A stretch of DNA of 64,000 bases, taken from NCBI RefSeq assembly GCF_017502485.1, contig NZ_JAFVUX010000031.1:1-64000 (forward strand). Reading direction: 5' to 3'. The notes under the pieces are model-generated. The model was not told where the DNA came from, did not search any database, and saw nothing but the letters and a program-made list of their open reading frames with translations. The position numbers were made by a program, and so were the translations under genes. The stretch comes from Helicobacter sp. Lineage in GTDB: Bacteria > Campylobacterota > Campylobacteria > Campylobacterales > Helicobacteraceae. This document shows positions 9,073 to 18,810 of this stretch, piece after piece; position 1 is the stretch's first letter; the number at the start of each line of letters is the position of its first letter.

Positions 9073-11514
9073 ATACGCGAAGCATAGTGTTTGAGAATTT
9101 TAGGAATCTAGGCATATTAGATTCTAAGCAAGAAAATCTTAGCAATAAGTTGCAGCTAGGTTCTAATGATGGAGGGCATATTGGTAGATTATTAGTCCTA
9201 CTTGGTGGTAATGATGGAAAAAGTAATGTGCTAGATGAGTTAGCTAGTTTATCGCAATCCAAATTATAAGATAGCAACAAGCCAGATTATCGCGGATATA
9301 AAGAAGAGCCAAAGCTAACACTTAGAGTATAAAATCACAGATTCAAAGATATTGGAAGCGATAGCAGAATCTACAAAAAATACGCAAGGGCAAGATATAG
9401 ACTCTAATTTTTCGGGTAAAACTTTTAGGATATTTTTTACTGAAGGTAGCCTAGAAAAGGGCGCGGAACTTAATGAAAGCGATACACAAGAGGAATATTG
9501 TGAATTTATCCAAAATATGTTTGAAAGCTCTCAAGTATATGGAATCTATGGCTATGATGAAGTGGGAGACAGGAAAGAAATCCGCCTTATCTTGCCAGAA
9601 CATAATCGTATGCTACTTTGCAGTGTAGATCAAGGTGGCAAGGCATTAAAGTGTTTTAGTGCCTTGCAGAAAAAATACAATGAAATTAAAGACAAAAACA
9701 GAGTAATTAAACTTGCCTGTAAATTTGTAATTAGCGATACTAAAGCACCTGAAGATTGTGATAATGCAAAAGAATTACGAGAGTTTTTAAAGGGAAAGTT
9801 TGAAAAAGCAAAATCCAACCAAACAGAATCTCAATCAAGCATTAGTGCTTCACAAGTAAAACCATACATTTTTAGGGCAACACTAACACCTAATAGATTA
9901 ACAACAAATTTGCCAAAAGAGTTGGAAACATATAGGGTTTATGATACCAAATGAGCAAGAGAACATATGAAAAAATGCCTTAAGTATAAACAAGCACGCA
10001 TATTCAAGTAGCATATGCAAAAAAATGGAAAATATAGAATCTACTATCAAAGGTGATACAACATTTAAGGAGTTGCAAAATCACTATAAGACCTTGCAAA
10101 ATATGGTGGAAAAGATTGTTATCTCAATAGAGATTCAAACCTACAAACCCTCTTGTAAATACCAATTGAACGCTTCCAAAAAGATAGACAAAGGCAAAAG
10201 GATAGAGATATTATTAAAGAGCATTTTGATATTGCATTTTTGCCCAACATCGTGCTATATAAAGAAAATACAATTGCCAAAAAGGACTTAAAAGTAAAGC
10301 TTAGCAAGTTCAATCAATCAAGCTTTTTTCAAGTGCTTTTTACAATCTTGGATAGAGAAACGATGATACAAAAGGCTTATAAAAAGATGATGGGACCATC
10401 ACACCACCACACAAGATGAGATTAACGAGCTTTTTGACACGCACAATCAATAAACGCTTTAATGATTTGATTGCTTGGAGCGGTCTGTTTATAGCTTTCA
10501 TATTAGGCTAGATTCTAGTGCTGTAGAGCTAAGTAAAGGAAAAATGGCGATACTATCAATCTGGAGCGACAAAACACAGGTTTTAGAAAATTTTTCAAAT
10601 CTCTTTTTTAACTTTTTATATAGAGATAAGTTGGCAAGGGCAATATTGTTCTCATTGATGAGCCAGAAAATAGTCTAAGCATACCCGCCCAAAGAGAATT
10701 ACGAGAGTTTATAAAAGATTATGACAAGAAAGGTGGTGTTTTATTTATCATCGCTACACACTCGCCCTATATGCTAGATATTACTCATCTTAATGAAGTG
10801 TGGATTATAAAGTCATTAAACTCTTTGGAGCCTAATGAGATAGAACAATCCAAAAGGCTCACTCATCATTAATGACTTCTCAATGCTAGGGCGATATACT
10901 TAATGATATACGCAAAGCATTAGGGACAGATATTAAACTTGATGTAAGTAATCTTGTATTTGTAGAGGGTATTATGGATTACAACATTCTAAACGCATAT
11001 AGCCAGATTTATGACTACAAAGATTCTAATAAGCTTATATTTTTGCCTCTTAGCGGACTTGGTGGCAAGGGAGATACAGAATCTAGCGATAAAAATAATA
11101 AAGAACTAATGCTGAACAAAGACAAAAAGTACAAAACATCGCTTTTGCAAAACACTGCGTATCCACCCCATTTTGCTAGTAGACAATGGCAGAGCAGGAC
11201 AAGCTATGAAAAAAGGTATTGAAGGTGAATAAAAGTTTAAAAGCAAACTTTCAGTTATTACGCTTAAAGATATTTTTAAAAATGCAAGTGGCAACATAAA
11301 AAAATAATGTCTATGCCATAGAATCTTTTATTTAGTGATGAAGATAGAGAGAAGTTTGGCTTTGGATACTCGCAAAGAAAACAAGCAATCAAGTATTATC
11401 TCAAGCGCATTTAAAAACACAGAGAATCTAAAAGACAAGCCGGAAGACAAAAGCAAAGAAAATTTTGATAAACTATTTGAATATCTTATTGGGTTTAAAC
11501 ATACTGATGCTTAA
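9069..11514 (+). pseudogene. Decayed OLD-family ATPase/TOPRIM nuclease
   Basis: Remnants of a protein of roughly 800 residues are spread over three frames. In order: a Walker-A-like G-x-N-D-G-K-S-N segment near 9215; an intact stretch 9352-9954; DIAFLPNIVLY near 10230; a Walker B segment VLIDEPENSLS near 10655; FIIATHSPYMLD near 10750; TOPRIM glutamate FVEGIMDYNIL near 10960; and ILLVDNGRAGQ near 11175, where the usual second acidic position reads Asn-Gly. AAA/SMC-like ATPase plus TOPRIM is the layout of OLD nucleases, including GajA of Gabija. At least six frame breaks make it non-functional as one protein. No UvrD-like partner is visible next to it. Confidence 0.8.
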
Positions 11515-11645
11515 ATAGTCCCGCAAACATTTGCTATGCCCAACCAAGATTTACACAAATATTCGATACCACGCTTATCTGCCAAATATATCGCGCCTAT
11601 AACCCTTATCTACAACAATTGTCCAAATAAATTTGTATGTAGCAG

Positions 11646-11873
11646 TTATGAATTAATCTCTATGAATTTTTTTGCAGCTTTTATTTGTAACATTTGTATT
11701 CTAATATGGCTCTTTTCCTCTTCAAGCAAGTCGAGTACCTGAGCGATAAGCTCCCTTGCTTGGAGCATTTCCTCTATATCATCAAAGCTCTCGGGAAGTG
11801 TCTGTATATGCGCAAATGCCTTTTGTGTGTCTTTTTGGATAATTGCGACCTTTAGGCTATCAAGCCAGCTCAT
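11646..11873 (-). CDS. FliT-like small protein downstream of fliS
   Basis: 75 residues from the ATG at 11873 (MSWLDSLKVAII), which overlaps the fliS stop by 14 bases. The protein is charged and mainly helical, with a run of Glu, Leu and Lys expected for a small chaperone. A short gene in this position after fliS is common in Helicobacter and may act like FliT, the export chaperone for the filament cap. Sequence similarity to FliT is not evident by eye, so the name rests mostly on position. Confidence 0.6.
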   Translation of the reverse strand: MSWLDSLKVAIIQKDTQKAFAHIQTLPESFDDIEEMLQARELIAQVLDLLEEEKSHIRIQMLQIKAAKKFIEINS

Positions 11874-12237
11874 TTTGGTGGATCTCTCTCCAAGCTTCAA
11901 GCAAGCCCTTTGCTACATTGATAACAATATCAATTTTTTCTGCATTATCTTCGACATTCGCTTGGGTAAGCAACTTGATTTGGTGCGTATAAAGCCCCGT
12001 GAGATAAGTAGCTACCTCGCCACCTCTCTCATAATCTAGGACATTAAGTAACTCTGTGAAAATATCTGTTACACGATTGATATAATAGATCTTTTTTTCA
12101 ATATCTCCCAGCTCCATATGTCGCTTTGCTTGTCCGCAAAAACGCAATATCCCTTCATAGAGCATCTCAATCAATTTAGCGGGAGACTCCACGGAAATTT
12201 CGTTGTGTTGGTAGAGATTGTAGGCATTGCTTCTCAT
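11860..12237 (-). CDS. fliS: Flagellin export chaperone FliS
   Basis: 125 residues, the normal size. FliS binds the C-terminus of flagellin in the cytoplasm and stops it polymerising before export. The N-terminal YNLYQHNEISVESPAKLIEM and the LYEGILRFCGQA segment are diagnostic, as is the late EAWREI motif. The gene lies 33 bases after fliD and is coupled to the FliT-like gene, so the order flaG-fliD-fliS-(fliT) is the same as in H. pylori. Confidence 0.95.
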   Translation of the reverse strand: MRSNAYNLYQHNEISVESPAKLIEMLYEGILRFCGQAKRHMELGDIEKKIYYINRVTDIFTELLNVLDYERGGEVATYLTGLYTHQIKLLTQANVEDNAEKIDIVINVAKGLLEAWREIHQNELA

Positions 12238-12270
12238 AATTATCCTTTCCTAATGAGCTACTTCTTCAAG

Positions 12271-14295
12271 CTACTTTTTAGCAACAGACTGATCGATCAT
12301 CATCTGCACTGAGCCAAAGGCATTTTTCGTCTTTGCAATTTGGCTGTCATAAGCCGCAAAACGACTGGCCATCGTCTCATAGCGTGTATCAAGCAAATCC
12401 GTCGCACTTTTCTTGTCTTTTTGTAAGGCTTTGGCATCGCGCTCTAACGATGAGCCAAATGCTTCAAGCCTTGAGTTACTACCATCGGCTAAAGTAGCTA
12501 AAAATTTATCAATTTTTGCAAAAACACCATCAATATGTGTCTCTCTTCCGGATATCTCTTGCTTATCTCTGCCATAAAACAACTCTTCCGTACCCTTTGG
12601 GTCAGCACTTATCGCACTTGCAAGCATAGATTCATCTAAAAACATCACACCCTTATCATTAAGCGTGATGCCATAATTCACAAGACTTGCAAGCTTGCCA
12701 TCAACAAGCTCTGAATAGCTGATCAAAGAATTAAGCGAAGATCGTATCGTGCGTATGTCACTCACACCATTAAACACCCCAGCAACACTCGTATCCTCAT
12801 CATAGCGTGTTGTCTCATTAAGCTTAGGGACTAGCTCATTATAAGCTTTCACAAATTCTTTCACCTGCTCAATAATATTTGCATCATCTCGTCCTATGCT
12901 AATAATCGCTGGCTTGCCCGGCTCCGTTGTTGACTGCAAACTCATTGATACGCCACCTACGACATCATTAATCTCATTAGTAGGGCGTGAAATTTGCGCA
13001 CCATTATAGGAAATAAGCGCATCTTGTCCTTGCTGAATGTTTTTGATTTTAAACAAGCTATTTTGCAGTTTCGTATAGCTCTGCATAGTTCCAGACTTCA
13101 ATCCAATAGCTTCTATAGCTTGCTTACCTGCATCATCTTGTGCGCTAATTTTGATTTCACCTACTTCTGAGCTTAAAGTAAGCTTCCCAAAACCATCAGT
13201 GCTAGCATGCATCCCTGCGATATTTTCTATGGCTTGTGCGATGATTTGGGCATTTTGCTCGCTAGTATTTTTATCTTTAGTCATCTTAGCAAGATCTAGT
13301 GGCACACTACCAATCATCACGGTCCCACTCAGCTTGCCCGACTTCACCATCTGCCTAGATTCTATAAGTGGCTCTTGCTTTGCCTGTCCATCGCGGAAGC
13401 CAAGCGATCCAGCTTGCGCGCCCTCCACACTTACGCCATATCCACGCAAATCATTGATCACAAGCCCCCTGCCATCTTTATCAAGCCCTACATTAATCTC
13501 TGTATCAAGCAAATCTTTTAGCTCATCATTAGACTCTATGGCTTCTCTTATCGCCTCTTTGACAGCTAGAGCACTATCTCCCGAGCCATCTGTCTTTAAC
13601 TTAATATCCAAACTTTGCTCATTACCATTACTATCTGTAAGCTTTAAGGTCAAATCACCCTCACCCAAGCTCAAAGCACCAACCGGGATATTTGTCGTTA
13701 GCGTTGTGCCAAAATAGATTCTACTTTGATCCCCCATACCTTTAGAATTCATCATAAGTTGATAGGGCTTTGATCCGCCTGTCTTCATAATGATGCCCAT
13801 AACCTCGCCATTTGTCTCATCAGTAATAAGCTGTGCAACATCACCTAGACTCATGCCACCCTTAATATCAATCTTATAGCTTCTACCCTGTGTATAGAAG
13901 CTAAGACTTACATCATTCTCGCTAAACACGCTATCCCTACTCTCAAATTTCCCGCCAACCTCATTAATATCACCCTGAGCTAGCTGATGCACATCAACTT
14001 TAATATCTTGTATAGGTACACCGCTTGCAACAGTTGCCTTAATTGCATCACTATTGACATTGGTTGTGCGCCCTAGGTAAGAAGAATAGTCTGCAAGAGT
14101 TTTTGTAGGTGTGCGTATAGCAGATACTAGCGTCTTAATCTCTGCGAGCGCGGTTTGCTTCTCAATATTTTGCTCCATTTTCCGCTCTATTGGACGAATC
14201 ATTGACTTTTCATCTGCTTCGCGCAACTTGTCAATGACATCATAGCTCAACACTCCGCTACCAACTCCCAATGAGTTGATCCTACCTACTGCCAT
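12271..14295 (-). CDS. fliD: Flagellar filament cap protein FliD
   Basis: 674 residues, the length seen in Helicobacter. FliD caps the growing filament and folds flagellin subunits. The N-terminus (GVGSGVLSYDVIDKLREAD) and the D1 start with heptad-like repeats match FliD_N. The C-terminal region carries NELVPKLNETTRYDEDTSVAG and a final coiled segment that inserts in the hook-filament junction. No signal peptide, consistent with type III export. It lies 48 bases downstream of flaG in the same operon. Confidence 0.95.
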   Translation of the reverse strand: MAVGRINSLGVGSGVLSYDVIDKLREADEKSMIRPIERKMEQNIEKQTALAEIKTLVSAIRTPTKTLADYSSYLGRTTNVNSDAIKATVASGVPIQDIKVDVHQLAQGDINEVGGKFESRDSVFSENDVSLSFYTQGRSYKIDIKGGMSLGDVAQLITDETNGEVMGIIMKTGGSKPYQLMMNSKGMGDQSRIYFGTTLTTNIPVGALSLGEGDLTLKLTDSNGNEQSLDIKLKTDGSGDSALAVKEAIREAIESNDELKDLLDTEINVGLDKDGRGLVINDLRGYGVSVEGAQAGSLGFRDGQAKQEPLIESRQMVKSGKLSGTVMIGSVPLDLAKMTKDKNTSEQNAQIIAQAIENIAGMHASTDGFGKLTLSSEVGEIKISAQDDAGKQAIEAIGLKSGTMQSYTKLQNSLFKIKNIQQGQDALISYNGAQISRPTNEINDVVGGVSMSLQSTTEPGKPAIISIGRDDANIIEQVKEFVKAYNELVPKLNETTRYDEDTSVAGVFNGVSDIRTIRSSLNSLISYSELVDGKLASLVNYGITLNDKGVMFLDESMLASAISADPKGTEELFYGRDKQEISGRETHIDGVFAKIDKFLATLADGSNSRLEAFGSSLERDAKALQKDKKSATDLLDTRYETMASRFAAYDSQIAKTKNAFGSVQMMIDQSVAKK

Positions 14296-14343
14296 TACTT
14301 ATCTCCCACGATTCTTAGCATAGCATACCAGCTAGAACCTAAA

Positions 14344-14724
14344 CTATCCTCTTTTATCGAAGATCAGCCCAACTACTTCATGCATTTTTTTTGTAAGCTC
14401 AATGGCTTCTTTGCTTGGGATTTCTCGGATCACCCTACCACCATTGTTTGGGTCTTTCACCGTTACAACAAGCCCACCAATATCATCATTGTAACTGAAA
14501 TTAATATCAGCACCAATATGCTCCATTTTCTTGTTGATCTCTTTTGCTGTATGCACTAGCTCGCCACGAGTATACACATCATCACGATGGGTATGAATAG
14601 AGCTTGCAGCGCGCATATTAGACGCTTGGATAGAATCCTGCCTATATGCCTGCCCTGCACTATTAACCATACCATAAAGTGTATTTTTAATAGAAGAAAT
14701 TTGGTTTGTATGCACCTCTGCCAT
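14344..14724 (-). CDS. flaG: FlaG family flagellar protein
   Basis: 126 residues. FlaG proteins influence filament length. The C-terminal half (INFSYNDDIGGLVVTVKDP, then VIREIPSKEAIEL) is the conserved FlaG domain; the N-terminal half is Ser/Thr/His-rich and variable. AAGGAGG sits 5 bases before the ATG. A possible sigma-28 promoter lies just upstream at 14757-14788, within the tail of the preceding EnvC-like gene region. Confidence 0.93.
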   Translation of the reverse strand: MAEVHTNQISSIKNTLYGMVNSAGQAYRQDSIQASNMRAASSIHTHRDDVYTRGELVHTAKEINKKMEHIGADINFSYNDDIGGLVVTVKDPNNGGRVIREIPSKEAIELTKKMHEVVGLIFDKRG

Positions 14725-14756
14725 AATAACCTCCTTGTGATTTTAGCTTAGGTGAT

Positions 14757-14788
14757 ACTACTATCGACTATTTTGTAAAATGTTTTAA
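14757..14788 (-). promoter_or_regulatory. Possible sigma-28 promoter for flaG-fliD-fliS
   Basis: On the minus strand the block CGATAGTA (14766-14759) resembles the flagellar sigma-28 -10 element. A TTAAAA stretch (14788-14783) could serve as -35, but the spacing from TAAA is 17 bases rather than the usual 15 or so. In H. pylori the flaG-fliD-fliS operon belongs to the late flagellar class, which makes a FliA promoter plausible. Confidence 0.35.
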
Positions 14789-14792
14789 CAAA

Positions 14793-16091
14793 TTATTTAC
14801 TTTTTGCAATAACTTCGATTGGATCGATATGTTTGTCTTTTTGTGTGATTTCTAAACCAAGTCTCTGAGAAACCCTACCAATTGTATAACCCTTTTTAAC
14901 AACAAAGCCCGGCTTAACTGTCGGCGCGATTTTATCAAGCTGAGAGTAAATGGTATAGGTCTCATTGCTGTGTTCAACAATTACAACCTTTTTGAGCACA
15001 GGGGCTTCCTTAGCATAAACAACCTTGCCATCAAGGATATTATATACGACGGCATTGGGCACCTTTGAAAGCAGCGTGATCGACTCATTAAACACCTTAA
15101 GATTATAAACTGGGTCAAAATAAGGTCCAAAATTCTGCTCAATCGTGTAATATTCCAGTGGCGCAATGGTCTTTGCTCCAGCGTATTTGATAACTGAGAC
15201 ATTCTTATAGCTATTTGCAACTTGTACAATGTTGAGATTGTTTTTTTGACTTTGTTGCTGGGCGGGGACTGAGTCATTTTCTTTAGCTTGTTTTTCTTCT
15301 TTTTCTTTCTGTGCTTTTTGTGCTGCTAGCAACGCTTGTCGCTGTCTCTCTAGCTCCTTTTGTCGATCAGCTTTAATGATATTTAGATGTTGCAATATAG
15401 AATCTAGCCCTTCGCGCTCTTTGGTGATTTGGATAAGTTTTTGATTGTAGTCATTTAGCTCGGCTTGCAATTTGTCATTTAAGAGTTTTTGCTCATTAAT
15501 CATTTTTTGTAGTTGCTCTTTTTTGTTTTGTTGCGTGCCTATGAGAGTTGTGATCTCATTGATATTATGTGTAATGAGTCCAATTTGATCAGTAATCTTT
15601 TTTTGCTTGTCACTTAGAGCTAGAATCTTGCTCTGGCTTTGCTTGGTTAAAAGATCAAATGCTTCTTCAAGCATCACATCATCTGGGGATACGGCACTTT
15701 GTTTATCTAAAACAAGCCAGAATGACAAATCCTTGATAATAATATTGGCAATGTAAGCTTGTATCGCACTCTTTTCGCTCTCTAATGCCTGCAAGGTTGT
15801 GCGTAGCGACCCCAACTTTTTCTCTTGGCTTTGATTTTGGCTTTGATTTTGGCTAATACTTTTTTGCAAAAACACAATTTGCGCACGCAGGGAAGCGACC
15901 TGCTTCTTGCGCGCATTAATCGTATTGCCGAGCGAGCTTAGGCGCGATGAGATTTTCCGCTCTTCTTTGGCTTTTTCCTCTAGCTTCTGCTTATTGGCGT
16001 GGATGTCCTTTTCTATATCTTCGAGCTTTTTGGGTGCAGCAACTAGATATACAGGTAAGAGTACACACCAAAGCACAGATACAAAACGCAT
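14793..16091 (-). CDS. EnvC-like murein hydrolase activator (degenerate LytM)
   Basis: 432 residues from the ATG at 16091, which gives a good signal peptide (MRFVSVLWCVLLPVYLVAA). Residues about 20-260 form a long coiled coil rich in Gln, Lys and Glu. The C-terminal 110 residues look like a LytM/M23 fold, but the zinc ligands are missing: the H-x3-D site is absent, and where HxH is expected the sequence reads YSQ after EHSNETYTI. A dead LytM domain with a coiled coil is the EnvC plan, and the gene follows ftsX by 1 base. It probably couples FtsEX to wall amidases at the septum. Confidence 0.8.
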   Translation of the reverse strand: MRFVSVLWCVLLPVYLVAAPKKLEDIEKDIHANKQKLEEKAKEERKISSRLSSLGNTINARKKQVASLRAQIVFLQKSISQNQSQNQSQEKKLGSLRTTLQALESEKSAIQAYIANIIIKDLSFWLVLDKQSAVSPDDVMLEEAFDLLTKQSQSKILALSDKQKKITDQIGLITHNINEITTLIGTQQNKKEQLQKMINEQKLLNDKLQAELNDYNQKLIQITKEREGLDSILQHLNIIKADRQKELERQRQALLAAQKAQKEKEEKQAKENDSVPAQQQSQKNNLNIVQVANSYKNVSVIKYAGAKTIAPLEYYTIEQNFGPYFDPVYNLKVFNESITLLSKVPNAVVYNILDGKVVYAKEAPVLKKVVIVEHSNETYTIYSQLDKIAPTVKPGFVVKKGYTIGRVSQRLGLEITQKDKHIDPIEVIAKSK

Positions 16092-16092
16092 T

Positions 16093-16902
16093 TTATACCG
16101 TTCTCTGTAGGCTAATTGCCGCAAATACGCAAAACAAACAAGTGCCAATCGAGGCTACAAGTAAAATCCCAAAATCACGCAAAAAGCTAAACACCTCGCC
16201 GCTCACTTCTAGTGCCTCCATCATCTCTCTAGCAGCAGCTGTCGTAGAAAAATACAAAAACCCAACACTCACCACAATAGTCGCGATAACGGCATCATTA
16301 ATCGCACTCTTAAGCAAGAAACTATTTCTCATCCATAAACTTGCCCCCAAATAATTCATAATTTGCATACGCTTACTATGCTCAAAATGCCAAATTCGTA
16401 TTTGATCAATCATCAAAAGCACACTAAGCGCTGCCAAAATAATCGCGAAAGTCTGTATGCTAAGCTTGACCAAAAACAGTAGGCGATAGGCTTGGTTATG
16501 CGTCTTGGCAAACGATTCTGTCTTGATGATATTTGGGATTTTGTTTAAAGTAGATTCTATGATATTAAGTCGCCGTTGATTAGGGAAAGAATCAAGCTTT
16601 AAAGTGTAGTAAAGAGATAATTCCTTTTTGATGTTTTCAAAATCTTCATTATTCATATTGGAGCGGATTTTATCTAGAATAAAGCTTGGATCAATCAGCT
16701 CAAGCGACGAAGCTTCTGGGATGTTTTGCTGAATAATTTCAAGAGAGAGCTTTTTTTTACTTGCAATCACAATAGAGTAATTTTGCAAAAGCTTGTCTTC
16801 CTTACTGATAATCGCCCGACTGATAAGCAAAAAGCTCTCAAGACTAAAAAGTAACGCAAGTAGCGGTAGAATCAAAAAAAAGTGCTGTTTAATGCTGTTC
16901 AT
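16093..16902 (-). CDS. ftsX: Cell division protein FtsX
   Basis: 269 residues from the ATG at 16902 (MNSIKQHFFLILPLL). Four membrane helices: one at the N-terminus, then a periplasmic loop of about 130 residues, then three near the C-terminus. This is the FtsX layout. With FtsE it forms an ABC-type complex that uses ATP hydrolysis to switch a periplasmic wall-hydrolase activator. The start overlaps the ftsE stop by 14 bases, and the EnvC-like gene starts 1 base after its stop, so the three are one translational unit. Confidence 0.9.
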   Translation of the reverse strand: MNSIKQHFFLILPLLALLFSLESFLLISRAIISKEDKLLQNYSIVIASKKKLSLEIIQQNIPEASSLELIDPSFILDKIRSNMNNEDFENIKKELSLYYTLKLDSFPNQRRLNIIESTLNKIPNIIKTESFAKTHNQAYRLLFLVKLSIQTFAIILAALSVLLMIDQIRIWHFEHSKRMQIMNYLGASLWMRNSFLLKSAINDAVIATIVVSVGFLYFSTTAAAREMMEALEVSGEVFSFLRDFGILLVASIGTCLFCVFAAISLQRTV

Positions 16903-17563
16903 AAATACTATTCCTTTCTCGATCGATAAACAAATGCCGATAGGAGATATTTGTGCGTACAGGGACGCGGTGGGTAACAACCACGATAGTAATGTCAAGT
17001 TGCTCATTTGCGCTTTTTAGCAAGCTCCAAATCATATCACTAGAAAAATCATCAAGATTCCCTGTGGGCTCATCAGCTAGAATCAAGGTGGGACGATGAG
17101 CAATAGCGCGCGCCATAGCCACACGCTGCTGCTCCCCACCACTTAGCTCTAGTGGATATTTAGTTGCCTTATGCAAAAGCCCTATATGCGAAAGTAGTTT
17201 TTCTGTCTGGGCTTCGCAGGCGTCTTTTTTGTAGCCGTTAATAAACATAGGTAGTGCAATGTTTTTTTCGACATTCCACTCTTCTATAAGCTTATAATCT
17301 TGAAAAACTATGCCGATTTTTTGTCGCAAGCGAGTGATGTTTTTGTCTTTATGTTTAGTAAGATTAACATCGCATACGCTAAGATTCCCACTCATAGGAG
17401 CTAATGCCCCATAGAGTGAGCTAAGTAGGGTGCTTTTGCCACTGCCACTAGGTCCTGATATGAAAACAAAGTCTTTGTGGTTAATGGTAAAGTTTGCATT
17501 AACAATGACAGGCTCTTCCCGCTGGTAGCCTAGCGTAAGATTGTTTGCTGTAATGATACTCAT
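16889..17563 (-). CDS. ftsE: Cell division ATP-binding protein FtsE
   Basis: 224 residues. A typical ABC ATPase with Walker A GPSGSGKST near residue 37, signature LSGGEQQR, Walker B LILADEP followed by TGNLD, and a late switch histidine in VVVTHR. The SGKST and TGNLD features and the FtsX neighbour place it in the FtsE/LolD/MacB branch as FtsE. The ATG overlaps the trmB stop in an ATGA arrangement. Confidence 0.95.
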   Translation of the reverse strand: MSIITANNLTLGYQREEPVIVNANFTINHKDFVFISGPSGSGKSTLLSSLYGALAPMSGNLSVCDVNLTKHKDKNITRLRQKIGIVFQDYKLIEEWNVEKNIALPMFINGYKKDACEAQTEKLLSHIGLLHKATKYPLELSGGEQQRVAMARAIAHRPTLILADEPTGNLDDFSSDMIWSLLKSANEQLDITIVVVTHRVPVRTNISYRHLFIDRERNSIYEQH

Positions 17564-18810
17564 AGTTTCTCCAATATGTTAGTAAACAATTCGTGTGCTT
17601 GTGCATTGGCTTGGTTCTGGAGTGGTGGCTCTGGGAAATATTGCCCTTGATACTCAAACGCATCTGCTATCTCAATACGCTCTAACACAACCAATCGCGT
17701 GCAAGGGTATTGAAAATCCCCAAAATGTACCAAAAATGCCACCCTATCTTGCGCTTTTGAGATAAAAGCATCATATACACATAAAAAACCTTGCGCAAAA
17801 CGCCTCTTCTCCCACAAGTGGGCAAAACAATCGCTACTAGCTTTTGCTAAAATGGATTTTACCAATTTTTTATCAAATCCAAATGCATATTTTTGCCCAA
17901 TCTCGTGGGAATCTCTCGGTGAGGTTTTTGCATTTGGTGTGATTGTGATAGTAAAAATATCCTTCTCCTGTGCAAGCCATCTTGCTTCATATTTACTCGT
18001 TATGGGCTGCTTGGCGTTTATCATGTGCGTAGAACTAGCGTATTGATTATCTTGTGCCAAAGCTAACACATCTTCAAAATATTCCCTATCATCGGTACGA
18101 AACTCCAATGAACCTGCTTGCTTAAGCACCCGCATTATCTCTTGTAGCAATACATCATTTAGCACGCGGCGTTTTTTCGCACTATTCCAAGGCACAGGAA
18201 AGTGGATAAACATCTGCTCCACACTATCGCTTATAGCAGCGTGTAAAAACTGCCTTGCATCAAGGCAAGATATATAAAGGTTCTCTAAGCCTAGAATCTC
18301 AATCTGTCTCAGCACTTGCTCAACAGAAGGCGTGTGTATCTCCAGCCCTATTACAAGTGCATCTCTATGCTCCTTAGCTAAATGCACAATATGCCTGCCA
18401 CTACCAAACCCTATCTCCACAAACACTTGACTATATGTGTCTTGACTGGATTCTAGTAGCCCAACCATCTCCCCTTCGCTTAACAAAAATGGACTATCAA
18501 TATCTTGCTTAAGCGCGGTGTGTGCTAGATTCTCTTGCAATACATCATAATGCTTACTTAAGGCTTGCAGAGCATTTTTAAGTAAGCCACTTGGTATAGG
18601 GCGCAGACTTTTAACCCCCTTTAATAGCACATCATTTGCACGCCAAATCTCATAAACAAAGCAGAATCTATGTTTATTTTGATACACATAAGGCATAGCA
18701 ATAAGAGAGACGCTGCTAGATCTTATACTATAAAGCTTATAAGCATAAGGGCTAGAATCTAGCTTGGAAGCACTAGATTCTAGTCGTTTGCGAGCAATAA
18801 AGTGTGGCAT
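17560..18810 (-). CDS. trmB: tRNA (guanine-N7-)-methyltransferase TrmB
   Basis: 416 residues. TrmB methylates G46 in the tRNA variable loop. The SAM motif VEIGFGSGRHI is at residues 131-141, and the catalytic FPVPWNSAKKRR motif is near 205-216. The methyltransferase core is preceded by about 125 extra residues and followed by about 80, so the protein is much longer than the roughly 240-residue enterobacterial enzyme. This long form is usual in Helicobacter and Campylobacter. It sits between the FN3 lipoprotein and ftsE, with ends nearly touching both. Confidence 0.92.
   Translation of the reverse strand: MPHFIARKRLESSASKLDSSPYAYKLYSIRSSSVSLIAMPYVYQNKHRFCFVYEIWRANDVLLKGVKSLRPIPSGLLKNALQALSKHYDVLQENLAHTALKQDIDSPFLLSEGEMVGLLESSQDTYSQVFVEIGFGSGRHIVHLAKEHRDALVIGLEIHTPSVEQVLRQIEILGLENLYISCLDARQFLHAAISDSVEQMFIHFPVPWNSAKKRRVLNDVLLQEIMRVLKQAGSLEFRTDDREYFEDVLALAQDNQYASSTHMINAKQPITSKYEARWLAQEKDIFTITITPNAKTSPRDSHEIGQKYAFGFDKKLVKSILAKASSDCFAHLWEKRRFAQGFLCVYDAFISKAQDRVAFLVHFGDFQYPCTRLVVLERIEIADAFEYQGQYFPEPPLQNQANAQAHELFTNILEKL

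Noticed and set aside
13151-13717. 188-codon open frame on the plus strand
   Set aside because: It lies fully antisense to fliD, is Ser/Leu-rich in the way of shadow frames and has no ribosome binding site.
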